Part shown: piece after piece, positions 5,017 to 9,644 of the stretch | Numbering within the stretch: position 1 is the stretch's first letter | Layout: every line of letters begins with the position of its first letter | NCBI GenBank assembly: GCA_964558665.1 | Contig: CAZLFA010000096.1 | Coordinates: forward strand, 1 to 9,644 | Source of the DNA: CAZLFA01 sp964558665 | GTDB taxonomy: Bacteria; Desulfobacterota; Syntrophia; Syntrophales; PHBD01 | Direction of reading: 5' to 3' | DNA: 9,644 nucleotides | Position numbers and translations under genes: made by a program | The notes under the pieces: model-generated | Databases searched by the model: none | The model's input: only the letters and a program-made list of their open reading frames with translations | Told to the model about the DNA's origin: nothing

Positions 5017-7797
5017 ATGGCAAAAACGTTGGGAAGAATGTTTATGCTTGCTGCATGTATGTCTGTGTTCTTATTGACACAGGGTTGCGCGGTTGCAACA
5101 AAGGATACGCTTGTTGTGTCACAAGTACGTGATATTTTTAAGGGAAAATATGAGATTGGGCCATATATGGAAAAAGAAAAGAACCGGCCGAAATCGGTGG
5201 CAGTCCTGCCTTTTGTCAATAAAGCGGACAGCCAGCGGGGTTCGGAAGAGGTACGCCGGGGTTTCTACAACCACTTCAGCTCATTGCCCTTCAACGACAT
5301 GCAGTTGTTCAGGGTTGACAGCGCCCTGAGAAAGGCCGAACTCACCGATCCGCTGGTGATCAATAAAAAAACGCCCCAGGAACTGGGAAGGCTATTGGGA
5401 GTGGATGCTGTTGTATATGGGGAGGTAACCGATTTTGATAAGCTGTTCCTTGCCGTCTATTCGCAGGTTGCCGTGGGTGCCAGGATCAGGATGTATGACA
5501 CGAAGACAGGAACTTTTCTGTGGAGCGGTGAACACACAGCCCGCATCCATGGGGGAGGTGTTGCCACCACACCGCTGGGACTTATTACCACAGTTATAGC
5601 CTCATCTCTCAACATGAGGGATATCCAGTTGCTCCGCGCCTGCGATGATCTCTTCCGGGATATGGTCAAGACTATTCCGACGCCGTCAATTGCCGAGGCG
5701 CTCCAGCCGCCGTCCATTACGCTTCTGACGCAGGATACAAAGAATCAGCCGAAGAAGGCGGGGGATGAGATAAAGGTGGTTATTCAAGGAACGCCAAAGA
5801 TGCTGGCCAGTTTTTCCATCGGGGAATACAAAAAACATGTCGATATGAAGGAACTGGAGCCCGGCTGGTATTACGGCGTCTATAAAGTGGTGCCCGGTGA
5901 TAACGTACGCGAAGCGGTCATTGCCGGACGCCTCGCTTATCCCAATGAGCCGGGCAATTACGGCGAGTGGATCGACGCTGTAGGCTCCGTGACGATGAAA
6001 ACGACGCCCCCCGACATACCTAAGAATCTGGTGGCCGTGGGAGGCGACAGGTTTGTCCGCCTGAACTGGAACAAGGCCGTTGATCCTGACCTTATTGCCT
6101 ACCGCCTTTACAGGAGTGAATCGCCCCTGGACGGATACAAGGAGATTGCAAAAACGGAATTTACCGAATTTACGAATCAGGACAATCAACTGTTAAACGG
6201 GAAACCTTATTTTTATAAAGTCACGGCTGTTGACCGGGCTGGCAATGAAAGCGACATCCGGAAGACGGATTACACAAAGGGCATGCCGATAGCGCCGGGC
6301 CCCACGCCCGTATCGGGGATTATCGACAACGACCGGATCTGGTATTCGGGAGCCAGTCCTTATATCATCAAGTCCAATGTAACGGTGAAAGATAAAGCCT
6401 CTCTGAAGATCGAGCCGGGGACTAAAATCAGGTCGGAAGGCGGAGCCCTTATCGTTGAGGGCAGCCTGAATGCCCAGGGAGATGGTGAACGGATCATCGG
6501 ATTCGATACCGCCAGGGAAGGCAGACTGTGGAAGGGCATTGTCTTCAGAAATGTAAAGGACAAAGAAAATGTCCTCCGTTATGTCAGAATAAAGAATGCC
6601 GAAGAAGGGGTTAATTGCCAGAACGCCTCGCCCAGGATTGAAAATAGTGAATTTACTGAAAATGCCGCCGCTATCCGTGTTTCGGGGGCGTTTTCCAAAC
6701 CAGCAATATCGAAAAACACGATACAGAAAAGTCAGGGTATTGCAGTTGTGATAAGCGACAGCGCACAGCCGCGTCTGGATGAAAACAAAATCCAGGATAA
6801 CGAAAAAGGCGGCATTGCAGTCAAAGGGGCATCCCCGGTAATAGTTCACAATACCATTGCCAGGAACAGGGGAACCGGAATTGCGCTCAGCGCGAGTCAG
6901 GCGCTGATCGAGAATAACAACATCACCGACAATGAGCCTTACAATGCATCCGCGGACATGAAGGGAGAAGCGGTAAAGGCATTGAATAACTGGTGGGGAT
7001 CGACAAAAGGTATGGAGATATTGTCGAAAAACACGGGCAAGGTGAATATCACCAGTGTCCTGAATGCCCCCTGGCCTGAAGGCAAAGCCGCAGATATAGC
7101 CGTTCTGCAAAGCAGTCTCGGAGGGGCAGTAAAGAACGACTCGTTCCTCATTCTTTCCAACAGCCCCTATCGTGTAACAAATGATCTGGTAATAGACAAC
7201 GGGGCAACGCTCTACGTAGAGCCGGGGGTCGAGATCAAGTATGACCAGAACCGGTCGATATCGGTAGCGGACGGAGGCATTGTGGCAAAAGGGAACAGGG
7301 ATTACCCGATCGTGTTTACGGCTTCGGCGCCGTCTCCTTCACCCGGATTCTATGCAAGCGCCGTAAAGCTGACGAAAAAGACGACGGTCAACAGCGCCTT
7401 TTCCTATTGCATTGTAAAGTATGCGGAGACGGCCATTGATATTTACTACGGCGCTCCCGACATATCTTCCAGTCATATAGCGAATAATTCGCAGGGAGGT
7501 ATTTTCTGCCGCAACGATTCCGCCCCCAAGGTCGTGTACAATACCTTTGAACGCAACGGCGGGGAAGGCGCCATCAAATGCGTCGGTATGTCCAGGCCTT
7601 TGATCAACAATAACAACTTCCTGAACAACGACACGGATATACAGGCCTTCTCGACCATCTACATAGACGCCAGCAACAATTGGTGGGGGAAACGTTCGCC
7701 TGATATGAAACGGATACTGGGCGACCCGGAAAAGAACATCAGGATCAAGCCCTGGCTTAAGGTAAAAGAACCGAAAGCTTTCAGAGAGGTTAAGTGA
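5017..7797 (+). CDS. Outer-envelope lipoprotein: GNA1162-like (DUF799) domain, Ig-like segment, FN3 domain and two right-handed beta-helix modules
   Basis: ATG 5017 is chosen over GTG 5008 because GGGAGG (5002-5007) lies nine bases before it and runs up against the GTG. The 926-residue product starts with a type II-like signal peptide ending LLTQGC (C24; the -3 and -2 residues T and Q are not ideal for a lipobox). Residues ~45-225 match the GNA1162/DUF799 lipoprotein family: KSVAVLPFVN from 59, GVDAVVYGEVTDF around 128-140, then MYDTKTGTFLWSGE. Residues ~235-328 look like a beta-sandwich (ASFSIGEY, GWYYGVYKVVPGD). Residues ~331-418 are a fibronectin type III domain (PPDIPKNL, AYRLYRS, YFYKVTAVDRAGNES). 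From ~439 to ~920 there is a right-handed beta-helix with parallel-helix repeats, in two modules each closing with NNWWG (657-661, 887-891). Probably anchored in the outer membrane; the beta-helix suggests glycan or surface binding, but no catalytic residues are identified. Its own promoter lies at 4711; the next gene follows after 137 bases. Confidence 0.82.
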   Translation: MAKTLGRMFMLAACMSVFLLTQGCAVATKDTLVVSQVRDIFKGKYEIGPYMEKEKNRPKSVAVLPFVNKADSQRGSEEVRRGFYNHFSSLPFNDMQLFRVDSALRKAELTDPLVINKKTPQELGRLLGVDAVVYGEVTDFDKLFLAVYSQVAVGARIRMYDTKTGTFLWSGEHTARIHGGGVATTPLGLITTVIASSLNMRDIQLLRACDDLFRDMVKTIPTPSIAEALQPPSITLLTQDTKNQPKKAGDEIKVVIQGTPKMLASFSIGEYKKHVDMKELEPGWYYGVYKVVPGDNVREAVIAGRLAYPNEPGNYGEWIDAVGSVTMKTTPPDIPKNLVAVGGDRFVRLNWNKAVDPDLIAYRLYRSESPLDGYKEIAKTEFTEFTNQDNQLLNGKPYFYKVTAVDRAGNESDIRKTDYTKGMPIAPGPTPVSGIIDNDRIWYSGASPYIIKSNVTVKDKASLKIEPGTKIRSEGGALIVEGSLNAQGDGERIIGFDTAREGRLWKGIVFRNVKDKENVLRYVRIKNAEEGVNCQNASPRIENSEFTENAAAIRVSGAFSKPAISKNTIQKSQGIAVVISDSAQPRLDENKIQDNEKGGIAVKGASPVIVHNTIARNRGTGIALSASQALIENNNITDNEPYNASADMKGEAVKALNNWWGSTKGMEILSKNTGKVNITSVLNAPWPEGKAADIAVLQSSLGGAVKNDSFLILSNSPYRVTNDLVIDNGATLYVEPGVEIKYDQNRSISVADGGIVAKGNRDYPIVFTASAPSPSPGFYASAVKLTKKTTVNSAFSYCIVKYAETAIDIYYGAPDISSSHIANNSQGGIFCRNDSAPKVVYNTFERNGGEGAIKCVGMSRPLINNNNFLNNDTDIQAFSTIYIDASNNWWGKRSPDMKRILGDPEKNIRIKPWLKVKEPKAFREVK
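6331..7689 (+). repeat. Internal duplication: two beta-helix modules within the lipoprotein gene
   Basis: Module 1 (about 6331-6999) and module 2 (about 7141-7689) share the same plan. Each opens with SPYII/SPYRV and a 'V...A.L.IEPGTKI' or 'I...ATLYVEPGVEI' strand pair, passes through short Asn-rich turns (for example NNNITDN and NNNNFLNN), and ends in NNWWG. The two are clearly related in protein sequence but diverged in DNA, so the duplication is old. Confidence 0.7.
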
Positions 7798-7934
7798 TCT
7801 GGTTCATACAGGGGGAGATATTTATATTGAAAATTGGGGATCGTTTTGTTATTCATTAACGCAAGTATAAGCATGAACAATTAAGCGTTTCACCTTGCAG
7901 TTCGAAGTCACAAACATAAACGAAGGAGGATGAT
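7798..7934. other. Short intergenic region before the LPP20/FlgT-like gene
   Basis: No terminator is visible after the lipoprotein stop, so read-through into the next gene is plausible. TTGAAA (7827-7832) with a weak TATTCA 17 bases later is at best a poor promoter. The downstream gene has a strong ribosome site, AAGGAGG (7923-7929), five bases from its ATG. Confidence 0.5.
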
Positions 7935-8891
7935 ATGAAGTCAAGGTATAAAGCGGTAATATCGATCGTCGTGGGCATCTTATTATTGACCACTGGTCTT
8001 AGTTTAGCCCAGGATGAAGGAAAAATAACAATGGATCAATGGAGAAACAAAGTAAATGATCAATGGAACAAGGATAAGGCCAACTCCGAGCTTATTGACA
8101 TAGGTGCCAATGGGATTATTGACTATGAAAAGGGTTATATAGAAGCCCTCGGCTGGAGTGCTGCAAATCCAAGATTCGCTAATAATCCTGGTCAAGCAAG
8201 GTTGATGTGCTTGAGAGGTGCAGAAGTTGTTGCTTACCGAAGCATTCTTGAGACAACGTTTGGTGTACAAGTCTCTTCTGAAACTATTGTTAAAGATATG
8301 TTGACGGAAAGTGATATGATCAAAGTATCCTCACAGGGATTTCTCAGGGGGGTTCAAAAAGTTCCAAATTCAGAAGAATATTTTAGCGATTTATCTTGTG
8401 CCGTGAAAGTAAGAATGCCAATCACTAGGGCAGTACAAGCAATTGGTGAAATAACAAAAAAACAAAACAATATTCAAAAAGAATTGGACAAAAGAGCCAG
8501 CATTCTTCCACCAAAGATAAAGCCTGTGTCAGCTGATCAAGCAGGTAGTGCAGTTTATACAGGACTAGTAGTGGATGCCCGTGGGCTGCATGCGCGTCCT
8601 GCCATGTCACCCAAGATACTTGACGAAAGCGGCGCCGAGGTCTACGGATCAATGGTTGTCAGCAAGGAATACGCCGTGCAGCAGGGTGTCAGCGGCTATG
8701 CAAGAGATCTTACGGCAGCCCAGGGCAACAACCGAGTGACCAGCAATCCAGTTACGGTCAAGGGATTAAGTGCAGAAGGCACCGGCAAATCGGACATCAA
8801 GATCAGTACTGACGATGCCAGCAAACTTCGCTCCGTCAAGGAGAACATCGACTTCATGAAAAAATGCCGGGTGATGATCGTATTGGATTGA
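7935..8891 (+). CDS. Secreted LPP20/FlgT-like protein with a conserved C-terminal domain
   Basis: The 318-residue product has a Sec signal peptide (K2 to A25, hydrophobic IVVGILLL, likely cut at SLA-QD) with no lipobox cysteine, so a soluble periplasmic or exported protein is expected. Residues ~62-180 resemble the LPP20/FlgT N-terminal region: YIEALGWSAANP, QARLMCLRGAEVVAYRSILE, TTFGVQVSSETIVKDM. Residues ~207-318 form a second domain (YTGLVVDARGL, SPKILDESGAEVYGS, then CRVMIVLD at the end), seen with LPP20-like domains in deltaproteobacterial envelope proteins. A link to the flagellar basal body or outer membrane is possible by family, but no flagellar genes are in view. Base composition changes sharply near 8570: about 36% G+C over 8221-8520 against about 54% over 8571-8891 (hand counts), coinciding with the domain boundary. 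Start supported by AAGGAGG at 7923. Ends 33 bases before a strong terminator. Confidence 0.75.
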   Translation: MKSRYKAVISIVVGILLLTTGLSLAQDEGKITMDQWRNKVNDQWNKDKANSELIDIGANGIIDYEKGYIEALGWSAANPRFANNPGQARLMCLRGAEVVAYRSILETTFGVQVSSETIVKDMLTESDMIKVSSQGFLRGVQKVPNSEEYFSDLSCAVKVRMPITRAVQAIGEITKKQNNIQKELDKRASILPPKIKPVSADQAGSAVYTGLVVDARGLHARPAMSPKILDESGAEVYGSMVVSKEYAVQQGVSGYARDLTAAQGNNRVTSNPVTVKGLSAEGTGKSDIKISTDDASKLRSVKENIDFMKKCRVMIVLD

Positions 8892-8924
8892 ACAAATGAC
8901 TAAAACACTGTAAGTAAAATTAAG

Positions 8925-8964
8925 CAGGCCGTGAGTATAAAAAACTTATGGCCTGTTTTTTTTT
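8925..8964 (+). terminator. Intrinsic (Rho-independent) terminator after the LPP20/FlgT-like gene
   Basis: CAGGCCGTGAG (8925-8935) pairs with CTTATGGCCTG (8945-8955), giving an 11-pair stem with two G-T wobbles and a nine-base loop. Nine consecutive T residues (8956-8964) follow directly. It ends the transcription unit begun upstream. Confidence 0.92.
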
Positions 8965-8965
8965 A

Positions 8966-9007
8966 CCTGTCATCACAACTGTGTAGCATTGAAGCGAAAC
9001 TGACAGG
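8966..9007 (+). repeat. Inverted repeat CCTGTCA / TGACAGG, overlapping the next hairpin
   Basis: CCTGTCA (8966-8972) is complementary to TGACAGG (9001-9007) across a 28-base spacer. The 3' arm shares bases with the 5' arm of the hairpin at 8997-9020, so the two structures exclude each other. Confidence 0.45.
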
Positions 9008-9020
9008 GAATTGTCAGTTT
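8997..9020. repeat. Perfect 9-bp inverted repeat, hairpin with 6-base loop
   Basis: AAACTGACA (8997-9005) and TGTCAGTTT (9012-9020) are exact reverse complements around GGGAAT. The stem is flanked by A and T runs but lacks a true T-tract on either strand. It could be a protein-binding site, a weak bidirectional terminator or an RNA hairpin. Confidence 0.6.
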
Positions 9021-9079
9021 GCCGAATTTGCTACTCTATTTTCTGAACGTAATATTATCCTGAAAATAAGATTTTATGC

Positions 9080-9107
9080 TTGCGATAAATAAAGATAAAT
9101 GCATTAT
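9080..9107 (+). promoter_or_regulatory. Possible weak promoter for the 9149 lipoprotein gene
   Basis: TTGCGA (9080-9085) and CATTAT (9102-9107), 16 bases apart, each match four of six consensus positions. The surrounding DNA is very AT-rich, so chance matches are expected; a promoter is nevertheless needed here because a terminator lies upstream. Confidence 0.3.
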
Positions 9108-9148
9108 ACGCAAAAATATAAAATTAATTGATAAAAGGAGGTTAATCA

Positions 9149-9644
9149 ATGGAATTGAATCAACGGTATATGCTCAAATCCTTATTCATTTTAATTTCAG
9201 TATCAGTTTTTTTTATTGGTTGTGGACCGTCATACAAATCTGTCGTAATTAAAGAATATATGGAGCCAGCATATAAACCAAATTTTGATTTTAAGCTGAA
9301 ACCAGCCCAGAAGAGTGAAGTGGCATATGTTATAGGAATAATTGAGACGGACTTTATTGAAAAAAACACAAGCAGAAATAAATGGACATTCTCTACAGCG
9401 CAAGAGAAACAGGCCTTAAACGATATGAAAAGGGAAATTGCTAATGGCTTTGAAAAAATCCTACTTTCGAGGGGATTAAAGGTATCAGGACCTTATGCCA
9501 ACTTTGAGGAAATGACCTATCCTCAGAGAGAAAGGTGTACCTTTTTAATAAAACCTACAATACTAATTGATGTTGGAGCTAATACAACAAGTAGAGAGAC
9601 TGTTGAAGACAAAGAAACTGAAAAAAGGTTTGTAATCAGTAAAG
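9149..9644 (+). CDS. Putative lipoprotein, N-terminal part (runs off the window), HpaA-like layout
   Basis: The frame is open from ATG 9149 to the window edge (165 codons, no stop), with a strong ribosome site AAGGAGG (9135-9141) seven bases upstream. The product begins MELNQRYMLKSLFILISVSV and continues to a lipobox FFIGC (C25), so it should be lipidated. After a short linker come residues resembling the layout of HpaA/NLBH-type lipoproteins: a strand (VAYVIGIIE), a helix (DMKREIANGFEKILLSRGLKV), a phenylalanine-containing turn and a further strand (TFLIKPTILIDVG). That assignment is tentative, resting on layout more than identity; a general 'envelope lipoprotein of unknown function' is safer. 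The DNA is AT-rich with many AAA/AAT codons, like the first part of the preceding gene and unlike the 5017 gene. Length and C-terminus are unknown. Confidence 0.72.
   Translation, partial: MELNQRYMLKSLFILISVSVFFIGCGPSYKSVVIKEYMEPAYKPNFDFKLKPAQKSEVAYVIGIIETDFIEKNTSRNKWTFSTAQEKQALNDMKREIANGFEKILLSRGLKVSGPYANFEEMTYPQRERCTFLIKPTILIDVGANTTSRETVEDKETEKRFVISK

Noticed and set aside
7858..7889. AACGC / GCGTT inverted repeat as a terminator after the 5017 gene
   Set aside because: Only five pairs with a 22-base loop and no proper T-tract; it falls within chance expectation.
1..9644. CRISPR arrays, tRNA or rRNA genes
   Set aside because: No regularly spaced repeats and no tRNA- or rRNA-like segments were seen by eye on either strand.

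Overview
The window looks like a chromosomal segment of a Gram-negative bacterium. Three consecutive genes carry Sec or lipoprotein export signals, and the protein architectures (GNA1162-like domain joined to a right-handed beta-helix, LPP20/FlgT-like protein) are of a kind I associate with Desulfobacterota/deltaproteobacteria. That taxonomic guess is inference. All genes read on the + strand.

Region 1 (1-4552) is a decayed type I restriction-modification operon. It holds an essentially complete methyltransferase subunit gene (hsdM) whose N-terminus is shorter than usual. An AlbA_2/Schlafen-type ATP-binding protein with a C-terminal winged helix overlaps it by 11 bases. Next comes the first ~24 codons of a specificity gene (hsdS), overlapping the previous stop by 8 bases. 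At about 2963-2967 the hsdS reading stops resembling HsdS, and a different frame continues as the C-terminal half of the restriction subunit (hsdR). One deletion therefore appears to have removed nearly all of hsdS plus the nuclease and first motor domain of hsdR. The locus can neither recognise a site nor cleave on its own; only HsdM and the AlbA_2 protein are still plausible products.

Region 2 (4553-5016) is non-coding. It has a near-consensus sigma-70 promoter (TTGACA, 17-base spacer, TATATT), a 12-bp direct repeat just upstream, and a ~270-base leader with a 14-bp perfect palindrome, three GC-rich hairpins and an 8-bp tandem repeat.

Region 3 (5017-8964) holds a 926-residue lipoprotein (GNA1162-like domain, Ig-like linker, FN3 domain, two beta-helix modules each ending in NNWWG) and a 318-residue secreted LPP20/FlgT-like protein. 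A clear intrinsic terminator closes the region. The second gene is compositionally split: its first two thirds are about 36% G+C and its last third about 54%.

Region 4 (8965-9644) has overlapping inverted repeats followed by the start of an AT-rich lipoprotein gene that runs off the window. Together regions 3 and 4 are an envelope-protein cluster unrelated in function to the restriction-modification remnant.
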